Below are positions 21,283 to 32,240 of a DNA stretch of 41,387 nucleotides, piece by piece. A program made the translations under genes and the position numbers. The stretch spans positions 95,669 through 137,055 of the forward strand of contig MNCI01025339.1 of the NCBI GenBank assembly GCA_015680685.1, read 5' to 3'. The DNA comes from Gnetum montanum. Its lineage: Eukaryota > Streptophyta > Gnetopsida > Gnetales > Gnetaceae. Below the pieces are notes generated by a model that worked only from the letters and a program-made list of their open reading frames with translations, searched no databases and was not told the DNA's origin. The stretch's first letter is position 1. Every line of letters starts with the position of its first letter.

Positions 21283-22399
21283 AAGACAAGGGTATTGTAG
21301 TTGACATTGAAACACACTCAAATCCTAAATACAAACAACCTTTGTTACTTGAAATTTCCAAGTTAAGACCTTAATGTAAAACTCTTAATAGTACTGTGGA
21401 TTTGAATATGTTTTAGTTATTTATCTTTATACAGGTCCTCCTTTTAATATAAATGTATGGTGGGTGTATTAGCCATATCAACAACCCTATGCCCAATTTA
21501 TGATGGGGGCATCTTAGCAAATACTAGATTAATTGTTTCTTTCTCAAAAAATAAAATAAAAAATATTTTCTTAAAACTTAAAGGAAAAGTTTGAATCATT
21601 TCTTTAACAAAAGATATGCTACACTAGGGGCAAGTAGAAGTAAAGGTGAGAACATCAGTAGCCTCATCAAAACTAAATTGGAAAAATTATCGTGACATCT
21701 TTAGACATCTAGTTGTTGTCTGGTCTTTGAAGACGTAATAGCTAGCAACAATTCACAAACTGAATACTAAATTTTAAGAAATGAACTAAAACAAGAAAGG
21801 GTTTTTTTCCTTGAGAACAATCTAAACAAAAAAATCAGAGGCTACTCATCGACATTGAAAAATATACAAATTTGATAATGGTATTCTATATATTCTTACA
21901 TTTTGAAGTGATGAACACTGCAAGTCAAGTAATGTTGGGCATGGATCATGCTAGTCACCATTGCATCACAATCGTCGTCATAGTGGTGGATCTTTCCATT
22001 TTTCTAAGTTTCTGTAGATGATGAAGAATAAGCAAGTAAGTGCTTTATCACAGAAAAAACCATTTTCCAAGGACATTTTGTTTTTGTTGTGTTTGTCAAT
22101 GCAGATTGTCCCTTTGCAGCCATGGTGAACGCCTACTTCTTTACGTGTTTTTGTCTTCTTTCTCAAATGTTAGCTACTGTACTACCTTAAATTTAGCTCA
22201 GTGCATCTGTTTGTTCATCTAACATGTGCATCACGTCTTTTGATATAGATATGTATATATGTGTAATTAAGTTCGAAGCATTGCTATGATGTTCGTTACA
22301 TGTCAACCAAGGCAAAGCAGTATTACTTAGCAGCCAAGAATGATGAGAGACCAGTCAAAGAGAAAGCTTATTCACTGTAATTGATGGCCACTAGCTTCT
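21283..22399. other. Segment X, copy D, running into unique DNA
   Basis: Aligned with X of the other copies up to CTAGCTTCT (ends 22399), then continues as TTTGTCATG, where A and B switch to LTR minisatellite. This copy shows the unrearranged right side of the copia insertion site and defines the tandem breakpoint. Confidence 0.7.
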
Positions 22400-22581
22400 T
22401 TTGTCATGTGCCTTTTGAAAACGTGGCCATTTCCCTTTTCTAATTCAAGGTGGTAGTTGCGTATCAATTATAATATATAATTTTTTGGCCCATGGCTAAT
22501 TACTAATGGTAGAAATGCTTATTTTGTCAATATGGAGTTCTACCAAACATTCTTTATCATATTTTATTTAGTAATAAATAT
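22400..22581. other. Unique AT-rich DNA, nothing recognised
   Basis: The only stretch between the array and the next repeat. I see no ORF, RNA gene or repeat motif. Confidence 0.6.
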
Positions 22582-22767
22582 GGGACCCACCCAACTTCTT
22601 AAGACCTTTAGGACCCACTCAAATTCTTAAGGTCATAATGTCACACATATAATATGTTAATGCTACCAACTCAACACATGGGACTCACTCAACTACTTAG
22701 GACCTTAATGTGAGGCATATAATGTCACTGCTACTAATTTATCACATGGGATCCACTTAACTTCTTA
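22582..22767. repeat. ~70-bp tandem repeat, left part
   Basis: Units of about 70 bp share GACYCACTCAACTTCTTA, TTAATGTCA, CATATAAT and CTCAMCACATGG. Two full units (about 22611-22681 and 22682-22749) are flanked by partial ones. The last unit is split by the gypsy insertion and resumes at 35681. Confidence 0.8.
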
Positions 22768-22772
22768 ATGCC
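22768..22772. repeat. Target-site duplication ATGCC (left)
   Basis: The five bases directly left of the gypsy 3' LTR are identical to 35681-35685 on the other side. Five bases is the normal duplication length for Ty3/gypsy integration. Confidence 0.85.
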
Positions 22773-23640
22773 TAATGAGCAGCAAGTACCCCTACGCTCA
22801 ACCATATGAATCACTAAGTGTTCATCCACAATCTGGTCAAATTTCATGGACTCTATCTTTTTCAGTACACTAGCCTCTAGGAAGTGAACTTGTTGTACCA
22901 GTCATTCATTGTCTTCCAAATTACACTTGTGATATGCTAAGGTACAGTTAGGTGTAATCGAGGCATATAATTTTTATTATTTTTATGTTTTATGTTTTGG
23001 GTGCTTAAAATAAAAAATGAAAGAAATGAAGTAATTTAATTACTAATTTAATCTAACTAACTACACCTAAATAATCCTAACATAAGCACTCGTTTCCATT
23101 TGCTATACACATCCTAAACATGTTTAGCACTACTAGGTTACCAAACATTAAGTGTTACTAGGATTACCAAGTGTCAAGTGTATACTTGAAGTCATCGTAC
23201 TTATGTTCTTAATTAATCGCTACTTAATCTAGCATAGTTTATCTTAGTTTTATCCTAATTAATCATTTAATTACTTAAAGCATGAACTCGTATAGGACAT
23301 TAAATGCATAAATAAATAATTAATCTATTTCCAAGTGCTAAAAGGTTTATTAAGAAGCTCATCTTTATTACTGCACACATTGTTGTGCTCAGGTACAACA
23401 GTGCTCAAATAAAGATCCATACATTCTTGATTCCTATTGTAGGCACTTAGAAAAATCTTCTAACTTCTAAATGACAAAACTGCAAGAGCTCTACTATAAC
23501 TATGATAAGACATGCAATAAACACAATGGGTGAGAGAGTATTTATAGGCGAAAAAAAACACTGCATTGATAGGGCCATGTCAATGCATCAAATCATGCAT
23601 TGATAGGGCCTAGTTAACACAACCAATCCATGATTCATCA
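22773..23640 (-). mobile_element. 3' LTR of gypsy-1 (868 bp)
   Basis: On the minus strand it starts TGATGAATCATGG at 23640 and ends at 22773 with TCATTA, a one-base change from TCATCA. It matches 34810-35680 over its whole length. The minus-strand TATA box CTATAAATAC lies at 23538-23547. Confidence 0.9.
23538..23547 (-). promoter_or_regulatory. TATA box of gypsy-1 3' LTR
   Basis: CTATAAATAC on the minus strand, about 95 bp inside the LTR start and conserved at 35550-35559 in the 5' LTR. It would separate U3 from R. Confidence 0.65.
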
Positions 23641-23652
23641 TACCCCCAGAAT
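23641..23652 (-). promoter_or_regulatory. Polypurine tract of gypsy-1
   Basis: The minus strand reads ATTCTGGGGGTA directly before the LTR start TGATGA. The G-run abutting the LTR is the expected plus-strand primer. Confidence 0.75.
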
Positions 23653-23958
23653 TGAATGAAAATTTGTCCTCGAGTTCTTTACAAAGTTGGAAAGGTATGG
23701 AATTATTTATTGACAACAGACATATGACAAACATAGCAAACACAAAAAACACTAAGTGCCCGAGTGTATGGATATACAATCATTACAAAATTTTTTGGTG
23801 TTAAGGACTACAAAATTGAATACCAAGATAAAATTTGATAAACATATTCTCCTTTGATGGTGTGAAGATGATGGAGAATTTTAAATGGTCCTAGGTAATG
23901 GAGGCTCCTAAGCTTCTGAGAAACCTTCTCCTAGTTCAACTGCACATGGTGGTTGAGG
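23653..23958 (-). other. Gypsy-1 3' untranslated stretch
   Basis: Between the end of the extra ORF and the polypurine tract. No motif is recognised besides the decayed tail of that ORF. Confidence 0.5.
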
Positions 23959-26720
23959 CTATTGTAGTTGTCTTGCTACTACTGCAACTTTTAATGGAAG
24001 AAAAAAAGCATTGAAAAATTCTTTCATCTTCTCCTCCTTACTCCTGGGATTGTGCACAACCCACGTAGCTTCACCAATGTGGGTTGAAATGGGCACATCC
24101 CAAGAACATGGCATTTTTGGGAATAGCTCCTTGATATTAACAAACCAGGTGACAAATTTTCTGTCTTTGATGTTGAACGCCTTGATTGTATTATGCAATT
24201 TCTAGTAGTCATTCATTCTTGTAGCTAGGTTCTCAGTAGTTGATCTTTGAGCAGTGAATCTTACCCTGAGAACTTGGAGTTCAACGTTTATAGTTTTAAG
24301 CTTCTGCTTGGTCTTCTTGTGATGCTTGAACTTTTCCTTGTACAAAAAGTATAAGCTGGCCACCTACTTTTCTAACTCTGAATGTGTCCGTTCAATAGTT
24401 AGCATCACCAAGTTTACATATCAAACATTGGCAAGCTCCATATATTTAGTCATCTCTTCAATTTGCAACTCCTACATGCAGATCTCCACTTTATTGTGGC
24501 ATCTATCCCATTAATGATAGGTTGTCACACCTTGCTAGAGGATCTCATTGACTTTTGCCTTAGCCATCTAGATGTGTCTTTTATTAACTTCTTTTTATAG
24601 GCCAACTTGATCTTTTTAGTGGTTCTTGACTATTTTAAATTTGAGAGCCTCATTCTTCTAGGTGGAAATCTCGATAACAAATTTTTGGCATAAGGCACAA
24701 ACTTCCTCCATGGAGAGATTTCTATTCTTCATTGCCAATCTCCTAAGCCTAGTGTTCACCTTGGCTAGTAGCTCTTACTGTTGATGGATAAATTCTTACA
24801 TTTTTTATTTCTATGCATCAACATTCTGTAGACAATGATTTTTTTGTGGTCAACATCTCGTTCTCTTGGTGCATCTAGTTCAAGTCCTTCTGACTTGAAT
24901 ATGTTTTGGCCTCAACCATGGACTAGTCAAAGACGACCATCACCATCCCTATCTTAACTTGTTTGAGCCTATCTTGAAGTTGTAAAAAAACTTCATCTCT
25001 TATTAGTGCAGGGCTGAGGAGTGTAGGATCAACAAGATGGGCTCTTAATTTGGCAACCTCCATGGCCAAGCGTTGGTTTTGTGCTTGAGCCATTTCAAGT
25101 TGCCCTTCTAAAATGATTCACTTGCCCTTTGCTTCAAGTAGCTAAGATTGGATTGTGGTGATATTATTCAAAAAATCAATGATATTTAGAATTGGTTGCC
25201 TAGTTCCCACTACTTGGTCCAACAATTATTTATGTCAGGTTGCACTCAATCTTTTGTTGATAATTTCTATGGATGATTGCACATCTCCGAGTGTAGAAAC
25301 ATCTAGTATAGGTGCTGTAGGTGTGTTCAATACCTCATCAATTCTATCAGCCACCACTTTTGCTGCCCTTTTCTTCCCTTTTCTTCCCTTAATGTTTCAT
25401 CACTGATATAGTTGCCCCTTCGCCCTCCTCTAAGTGCACCAGAAAGGTAGCAACATTCCCAGAGATTTTTGGGAATTGCTATTATTATGAGAGAGGAATC
25501 GTCACCTCTTGGGCTCTAGGATTTGACCTTGTGGGTAGCTGCATTCTTTGGGTAAATAATATTGGTCCATCTCCTTCTATTTAGCTTATTTTTTAAGCCA
25601 CCTCATTGAGGTGACTCATTGTAGGACGATATACAAATGGATTATCACCATTGGTTTCTACTTGCTAGTATCACTCATGCAAGAGTTACTCTCAGATTTT
25701 GCACAAGTGTTCAATGGCTACATATGCCTTTGGCATTATTTCTTGAGTGGGTGGTGGAGGCAATAGTGGTTGCTCCTATTCTTTTGATACAATAGGAATC
25801 TTATCCTTCATCATTTTAGACCATGATGAAATGGGGGTATGCCTAATCGTATCATTGGTGTAATAGACTATCATTGCCCTTCTATAAAATTTTTTGATAA
25901 GGCATGAAAATGATAGGATTTTCCTTCCATGTTTATTCTCCTTAAAGTGCTTCTTTATCTCCATATAGATAAGCTATGGAAGATTAATAGGGAATTTCTA
26001 GCTTAGAGCAGCATAGGCACGAGCAGAGAAAGTTGTTACCTTATTGGACCTCACCATTAGATTGAGGTGATAGGTTGCTATCTTGAAGTATACATCCTTC
26101 ATTAGTGTGAGTAAGCCAAACTCCTTAGTGTCAACCCCATATCATCGTTGGGTCCACTCCCTTTTTTCCTCACAGTCTACTTGCATTGATATTTCTAGCA
26201 AATGGGTGCTTGAATCAGGCAAGCCAAGAGCCTGCATAATCACTTTTGTCAAGTAAGACACCTAGATGTCCTTGATTCTTATAGTGGCTCCTACCTTCCT
26301 ATTATTCTAGAAGAGATATGTCTCTCCCATGTACCACTTCCCACTGGTAGTGATGATCGACCACATGGAAGAGCTTTGCAATTATGTCTTAACTTCTAGT
26401 GGAGCATGTTCCAGGAATGGTCTAAAGTACAATTCTTTGAGAACTGAGAGTTGGACATTGCAAGGATTAATTGTGTCTAGGTAGGCTTGTGTCAATGTGA
26501 CCTCAAGTTTTTGTATGGGCCCTGGTACCTCTCATCTTTGGGATTGTTCAATCACAATCTCTTCTTCAGGAATCTATCGAAAAAATTCCACTTTGGGCTC
26601 CTCCTGAAGAGGTCCCATTGCATGAGTTTTTGTTGCTTGCTCCTGAGCTTGTTCTTCCTGGCCCCTTCTAGTTCTGGGTCATTTTTCCTTTGGTTATGAT
26701 GGCCCTCCTTCCTACAAGCG
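23959..26720 (-). pseudogene. Extra ORF downstream of integrase in gypsy-1, function unknown
   Basis: Reading the minus strand through stops gives a coherent protein of about 900 codons, in more than one frame, located between pol and the 3' LTR. I cannot assign its function. The N-terminal part is Gln/Glu-rich (EEQAQEQATK near 26640, IPEEEIVIEQ near 26560). The middle has a globular-looking segment (KVIMQALGLPDSS and GLLTLMKDVYFKIATYHL near 26090-26240). The C-terminal third is heptad-like and charged (LEGQLEMAQAQNQRLAMEVA near 25040-25110, KEKFKHHKKTKQKLKTINVE near 24270-24340), suggesting coiled coil. Several stops are TAG or TGA where Gln or Arg would fit. Extra ORFs in this position are known in Tat/Athila-type elements; an envelope-like role is possible, but I see no clear membrane segment. 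Confidence 0.6.
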
Positions 26721-27047
26721 TTTTGGTCTAGGTACAATCTATAAACGCAACATGACCAAGGATTAGCACTTAATGTATAACTTAAAACATTGGGAATACC
26801 TTATCTCTTAGGGTAGTTACACTTTGGCTAACTTATGATCATGGCCTAGTTGATCATTTTAACATTATTTTATTATTATTTGAATATTAATAAATAGTTT
26901 TAAGTTTATTGGAGCTTGTTGGAAGGGTTAAAGTCTCAAAAATTGATGGTTTAATATTATTTTATTTATTAACCCTTTGGAGAAGTTAGAAAAATTTTGC
27001 AAAATTTTCATTAGAAACCTTAAGGCTTGTGGCCCCCATGACTAAGA

Positions 27048-27057
27048 GCTTACCTTT
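27048..27057 (-). promoter_or_regulatory. Possible 5' splice site upstream of the extra ORF
   Basis: Minus strand AAAG/GTAAGC, near the plant donor consensus, between the internal TATA box and the extra ORF. Candidate acceptors ending TTTATAG or CCTAG lie near 26730-26745. Inference only. Confidence 0.35.
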
Positions 27058-27182
27058 GGTAGTGACAAGATCAAAGAATGGAGTGATTTGGACAAACGGT
27101 GTGAAAGTTATGGGCTTTGAAAAATTGCAAAAACTTCCCTCTTGTTTTGAAGAAAATGACAAAAACTTTTGAAGTGTTGGGT

Positions 27183-27281
27183 GGTATTTATAAAATTTTT
27201 GGGCCACGTCAATGGGGCCTAGTCAACGAGGCCAAGTCAATGTGGCCAATCGTGTTGACTAGGCTTAGTCGACGTGGTTGT
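27183..27281 (-). promoter_or_regulatory. U3-like internal promoter of gypsy-1
   Basis: On the minus strand, four or five degenerate copies of a ~17-bp motif (core TTGACTAGGCC) at 27204-27281 are followed by TATAAATACC at 27183-27192. The LTR U3 has the same arrangement: CAACTAGGCC repeats at 35616-35660 and CTATAAATAC at 35550-35559. A strong donor AAAG/GTAAGC follows about 130 bp downstream. It is placed to transcribe the extra ORF. Inferred from sequence only. Confidence 0.5.
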
Positions 27282-28786
27282 TGATCACTATTGACTTTGT
27301 CAAAAGTAATGAAAATCAAGGATTTTTTGATTGAAATTTAGGTCAAACTAAAGCTTGAAAAGCCAAGAACATGATAAAAATATTAGAGGAGGGTTTTAAT
27401 ATTCAAAAAATTGAGAGATGAGTAGAGAATGAGATTTCATGAAGAAAAATGCCTTAAGGAACATACAATTGGATGCACAATGGGGTGCACAAAAGATTTT
27501 GATTGCAACTATGTCTAAGGGTAAGGAACTTAACTAACTAAACCATGATATATGCAAGTGGGTCCTCCCCATAGTTCCCTTTTTGCCCTTGCATAACCTC
27601 AACTAAGGAGTCTATGGATCCCATAGTTGATTAATGATTATGAAAAGTTAAGGATGAAACTTGAAGGATCTCTCTAAGAATATCAACACATCAAACTAAG
27701 ACATAAAATAAAAGCATGAAAATTGACAGTGATGTGAGTTATGGAGAGCATTGATGAATGAAAGAGAGAATGGAATGGATGTCCCAGTCATGGTCACATG
27801 AAGTCCCTTATGGAATTTGTGATTAAATGACCTGATAAAGTCTAACCTTAGTCCAAAGCAAAACCAACCACTTTTAGTGACTTTTCCTTGCCACTCTAGG
27901 ACTAGTCCATCCCCTCGAGACAAAAGAATGCTCCCATGGACAACCATCATTTCTTATTTGAGAAGGAAAGAAAAGCAAGAAGTGAGAAAGGACCTTAGTT
28001 AGAGGAGACCTTCAAGCATGGTAACATGTATTTCTAGTTTCATAACAACTGCTTGTAGCACATTTATTTTTTCTAAGGGGTGTGCTTTGAATTTCCATCA
28101 TTTTTTTCTTATTTATTTACTTTTTTTTTTTTAATTAGATGGGAACCATACCATGCAAAGACTTATTCAACTTCTTGTTATTGGTTGACATGGACCGAGA
28201 AGAAATCCATGAAAACACACATGCACTCAAGTAAGTAAAGAGGCACAAAGAGTATAGAATCCCCTTGAAGTCACATCCTTTTCAAACTTTTGAATTTTTT
28301 CCAAGCTTGAAAACTACCAAGGCTGCAAGTTTGTTAAAGTTTTATTAATGAAAAAGGGACCTCATATTCCCAAAACAAGGAAAACCATAGAGTTTGTGGA
28401 TGGTGGATGACATGGACTCACTGCTTGTTCCATGAAAATAGAAATCGATTTTAGTTATTAATCATCAAAATTCAAAAATAGAAACTAGACATTAGCAATC
28501 AAAAACATTAAATACAAACCACCATTAACAACAGCTATAGCACCACTATGTCCTATTGGTAATAGAGCACTTTTATTAGAAAATAAAGAAAATTCACACC
28601 AAGATAAGGAAAAATATAAATGAAATTATAAAATATTCAAGAAATATAAAATTTACTATTGATGTTGTAAAACAAAATTTTGGAAAAAAAATAAAGTGTA
28701 AAACCAAAAAGGTATAAAAAAAAAGAAAGTGTAAAACAAAAAGGTGTTAAAAAATGAAAAAAAAAACTGAGGAGTCACTATAATGA

Positions 28787-29010
28787 TTAGTGTGGATGGC
28801 CATCTCCCCCATGACTAAGTTGTAAGGAGGAGATTTGAAAGATTGAGTGAGGTTGTCCATCCCTTGAGGCGTTGCTTCCACTGGCTTGCATGGGTTCATG
28901 GAAAGGTTTGACTTGTTGCATGTTGACTAGTTGGTTTTTGTTTGGGCTCTTAGGTTTGTAGATCAACATGGCCTTAGAAGGAAAGGTTTCATAAATGATA
29001 TAAGGTCCTT
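28787..29010 (-). pseudogene. Gypsy-1 integrase C-terminus
   Basis: The minus strand directly after the gap reads GPYIIYETFPSKAMLIY (second residue after a frame choice), then KPKSPNKNQLVNMQQVKPFHE. It resembles the GPY-type tail of Ty3/gypsy integrases, where a GP(Y/F) motif precedes a short beta-strand region ending in VKPY/KPFH. The ORF closes at 28787 after a low-complexity Ser/Gln/His tail. It marks the end of pol. Confidence 0.65.
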
Positions 29011-29343
29011 NNNNNNNNNNNNNNNNNNNNNNNNNNNNNNNNNNNNNNNNNNNNNNNNNNNNNNNNNNNNNNNNNNNNNNNNNNNNNNNNNNNNNNNNNN
29101 NNNNNNNNNNNNNNNNNNNNNNNNNNNNNNNNNNNNNNNNNNNNNNNNNNNNNNNNNNNNNNNNNNNNNNNNNNNNNNNNNNNNNNNNNNNNNNNNNNNN
29201 NNNNNNNNNNNNNNNNNNNNNNNNNNNNNNNNNNNNNNNNNNNNNNNNNNNNNNNNNNNNNNNNNNNNNNNNNNNNNNNNNNNNNNNNNNNNNNNNNNNN
29301 NNNNNNNNNNNNNNNNNNNNNNNNNNNNNNNNNNNNNNNNNNN
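29011..29343. other. Assembly gap (333 N)
   Basis: The gap falls inside the integrase, hiding the third catalytic residue region. Protein readings across it are not real. Confidence 0.99.
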
Positions 29344-30011
29344 CTCCAAACTTGTTTACAACATTTTGTTATACAAACCACATAGAAGTAGATGATGTAT
29401 AGTCGATGATGTCTGCTGCTTATGCCCATTTTGTGTAATAATCAATGCCAATGATTATATATGTCTTTCCATTTGATATCAGTGTGATGGAACCCATGAA
29501 GTTTATGTCCCATATGTTGAAGGGTTCTAGTGATTAAATCCACTATTGAGGTTCCTCCATTTGAGCAGTCATCCCACCATCTCATTGATAATGTTCATAA
29601 GAGCAGAAAAATTGGTGGGTGTCCTTAAAGATAGTTGGTTAATAATAACTTGCCATCATGATCTTAATGGTCATGCATCTCTTAGCATAGTGGCCCCCAC
29701 AAGAACCCTCATGAGCATCCTGGAGAACACAGTTGATCAGCATCAAGTACATACCAATGAACTAGACCATTGATGCATAGCTTGTAAAGATGTCCATTAA
29801 TTTCCATTAGGCATTTAGCTTGATGAAGAAACTATTGTTTCTTCCTGAAATCCAAATCTTGTGGCATCTCTTGAGTACGAGGATAAGTGAGGATGCCATT
29901 ATGCCATTTTGGTTCTATGGGTACTTGTTCAATTATTACATTAACAAAGAGAAGTTCATCAAGAAATTGGTCAGAAAGTGGGCTCTCCTCATTTTTGTTA
30001 TCATGTTGTAA
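29344..30011 (-). pseudogene. Gypsy-1 integrase, zinc-binding and core domains
   Basis: On the minus strand, reading through stops, the zinc-binding region has HEGSCGGHYAKR (about 29685-29725) and the segment PTIFKDTHQFF. It is followed by the core: FNIWDINFMGSI (about 29490-29525) with the first catalytic Asp, and IIIGIDYYTKWA (about 29420-29460) with the second-strand Asp. The pattern FD.WGIDFMGPF....Y.LVAVDY.SKWVEA is typical of Ty3/gypsy integrases. The cysteines of the zinc domain are partly lost. The rest is in the gap. Confidence 0.85.
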
Positions 30012-30380
30012 CTAAGAAAAGTGATTAGTGACCACATTCATAGTCCCCTTTTGATCTACCATCATAAGATTGAATTCTTGTAAGATTACCAACCACCGTA
30101 TGACATAGGGGCTCACCATTCGCTTGTTCATGAAGAAGTGAATGGCACTATGGTCAGTGTGCACAAACACTTTATATCTAAGCACATAGTACTTAAAATT
30201 CTCTAGAGCATACACCACCACCATTTATTCTTTCTTCGTGTTGGTGTAATTCAACTATCCACCCACAATGCTTCAACTTGTGCATTGGCTGTAATATGGA
30301 TGTTTCTTGTCATCCAACTACATAAGCATAGCTCCCAAGGCATAATTTGATGCATCTATCATGATAGGAAATGGTCTAAA
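30012..30380 (-). pseudogene. Gypsy-1 RNase H
   Basis: Minus strand: MIDASNYALGAML and DDKKHPYY (about 30280-30362). Then an open 70-codon piece (30012-30224) with VVVYALENFKYYVLRYKVFV, HTDHSAIHFFMNKR, RWLVILQEFNL and NVVTNHFS. The TDHSA box and the RW..LLQEF ending are typical of Ty3/gypsy RNase H, and the LLQEF..KG.N.VADHLS style is the Tat/Athila form. TAG and TGA stops break the first half. Confidence 0.88.
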
Positions 30381-30399
30381 CTAGTCAAGTGCTCGTAGA

Positions 30400-31320
30400 A
30401 TTGGAGTATCTATGAGCTTTTTCTTGAGGCTCTAGAATGCTTTTTTTCATTTCTTGGTCCAGATGAGTGAAGCATCTTCCTCTGTTAGCTTGACCAATGG
30501 TTTTGTGATCTTAGAGAAATTCTATATGAATTGATGGTAGTAGCTAGTGTGTCCAAGGAATGACCAAACATCTTTAACGATTTCTAGTTCACGAGTTATT
30601 CCTTGAATGACCCTTATCTTTTTAGGGTCTACCTCAATTCCTACTTGAGAAAATCTATGCCCCAGTACAATGCCCTCCTAGACCATTAGATGGCTCTTCT
30701 ACCAATTAAGCCCAAGATTTATCTCAACACACATTTTAAGCACCTACTTAAGGTGATCCAAGACTTACTTAAATGTAGCACCATAGGTGAAGAAGTCATC
30801 CATGAATACTTCCACCCTGTAACCAATTTGTTACTCAAAAATTCTTTGGTCCAAGCATTGGAATGTTGTCAGAGCATTGCACAAACCAAAAGGCATCTTT
30901 CGATATGCAAAAGTCCTCCAAGGACTTCTAAATGTTGTTTTGGCTTGATCCTCTGGTGCGATCTAGATTTGGTTATAGCCATTATAACCATCCAAAAAAC
31001 TATAATAGAAATGCCTAGATATAGTGTCTAACACTTTATCCACAAATGGTAATGAAAAGTGATCTTTGAATATTGCCATATTCAACAGCCAGAAGTTGAT
31101 GCAGACTTACCACTTGTCACCTTTCTTTGGCACAATCACGAGTGGACTAATCCACTTACTATCTGCAATGGAAAATATAAATCTTGCCTTGAGGAGTTGT
31201 TTGATTTACTCTTTAATGATTTGCTTCAATTTTGGATTCAACTACCACTGCAGCTGCCTCTTTGGTTTCATGGCTAGATCAGTGTAGATATGATGTTAGC
31301 ATATCCTAGGATTAATCCAT
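30400..31320 (-). pseudogene. Gypsy-1 reverse transcriptase
   Basis: RVT_1 domain with stops on the minus strand. It starts with KPKRQLQW and LNPKLKQ (about 31210-31260), then ARFIFSIADSKWISPLVIV (about 31140-31200), KDHFSLPFVDKV (about 31030-31070), and the active site VFMDDFFTYG (about 30781-30812). The FMDDF variant is common in Tat/Athila RTs. The upstream linker (31320-31560) keeps the LKYAFL..GNLVIINANI segment that precedes RT in this group. The better comparison copy is 41050-41387 on the plus strand. Confidence 0.88.
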
Positions 31321-32240
31321 GTGAATTTAGGATATAACCAAGAAAAGGTTGTTGACCATTTATTAATCACCTTCAACAACATCTATTTTCATTCTAGAGC
31401 AATATTGGCATTAATGATTACCAAATTGCCATTTTTCAAAAATGCATACTTCAAGCCGATAGGTAGAGTTTTCAACTTTGAGGACTCTTTAAAATTTTTA
31501 GGGATTTTCAACTCTTCCCAATTGGTATCATCATTTGCATCATTAGAGAGTTAGTGATGAAATTGCTCTAGTTTATCCATGCTTTCAACATAAGCACAGA
31601 TTAGGCTCTTACTAGGTTTCATGCAAAGTGTGCTATTTCCAAGATCAGTTGTCAGTCACTTGGTGCTCTCCTATTTTGTGGCTACTATGTATAGGTACCT
31701 TTGGATTTAAGATTAATTTGCATAATGTTTGTATGTTTCGATGGATCTTCTCTTGATAGACTAGATTCTCTATAAATAGTTACACCCGATATCACTATAC
31801 ATGATGCATGGAACTCTCTTCTTCCTGATCTTTCCAAATTCATTCTCATTGAAAATTTTTAAGAAGAGATCTTTGATGCCCGTTCACACACCAATAGTGC
31901 TCAACCATGCCCTTCCCATAATAATTGAGAAGTCTCCCTTGCAATTGTCAACCTTGATCACCAGAAAATTGGTAAGATAGGACCACCCACAAACAGTGGT
32001 TACAATGTCCTCCATAAGTTCCAAAGGAATAGTGATTGACTAGTCTTTCAATTCTAGATGGATATTTCTCTTCTTGAGAGGTGGTAGGTTCCATGCTTTG
32101 TACATGTCATGGGAAATTAGATTGATACTAGAACCTGAATTGAGAAGAGCCTTGCATGGCTCATGTCCAACAATCTACAAGTAAATGAGAGGACTTCCAG
32201 GGTCAAATATTTTTCTAGGAAGGTTGCTAGCCTTGATCCA
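31321..32240 (-). pseudogene. Gypsy-1 protease and protease-RT linker
   Basis: Minus strand: PCKALLNSGSSINLISHDMY (about 32105-32165) is a retropepsin-like active-site region. The catalytic Asp of D(S/T)G is Asn, a G-to-A change. The flap/C-terminal side shows FSIIMGRAWLSTI (about 31895-31935), matching the I(I/L)GR.WL ending of Ty3/gypsy proteases. Then a decayed linker leads to RT. Gypsy-2 has the matching segment at 40220-40515. Confidence 0.8.

Larger units (their letters stand above)
1..22399. repeat. Tandem array of a ~7.3 kb retrotransposon-containing unit (copies A-D)
   Basis: The same order of segments recurs four times: long LTR, ~1.1 kb segment X, short truncated LTR, polypurine tract, minus-strand copia body. 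Matching landmarks in A and B lie 7.24-7.33 kb apart (LTR outer end 1559 and 8847; LTR/PPT border 2825 and 10154; gag start 6879 and 14205). C has a 540-base gap and internal deletions. D has only the LTR and X, then unique DNA from 22400. Because X and the LTR recur together, the unit was copied as a genomic block and not by separate retrotranspositions. The array may extend left of the window. Copies are diverged by many substitutions, so the duplication is old. Confidence 0.85.
26721..28786 (-). other. Gypsy-1 spacer between integrase and extra ORF
   Basis: About 2 kb without coding signal. It contains the U3-like promoter region (27183-27281), a splice-donor-like site (27048-27057) and A-rich short repeats near 28690-28765, where an AAAGTGTAAAAC block occurs twice. 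Nothing else is recognised. Confidence 0.6.

Noticed and set aside
24011-25406. Plus-strand ORFs over the extra-ORF region (24011-24205, 24326-24514, 25155-25406)
   Set aside because: The minus strand gives a longer, more coherent, charged coiled-coil reading continuous with the element's orientation. The plus-strand frames are short and hydrophobic, as expected of complements.
30690-31554. Plus-strand ORFs of 70-113 codons
   Set aside because: Antisense to the gypsy-1 RT domain, whose motifs are clear on the minus strand.
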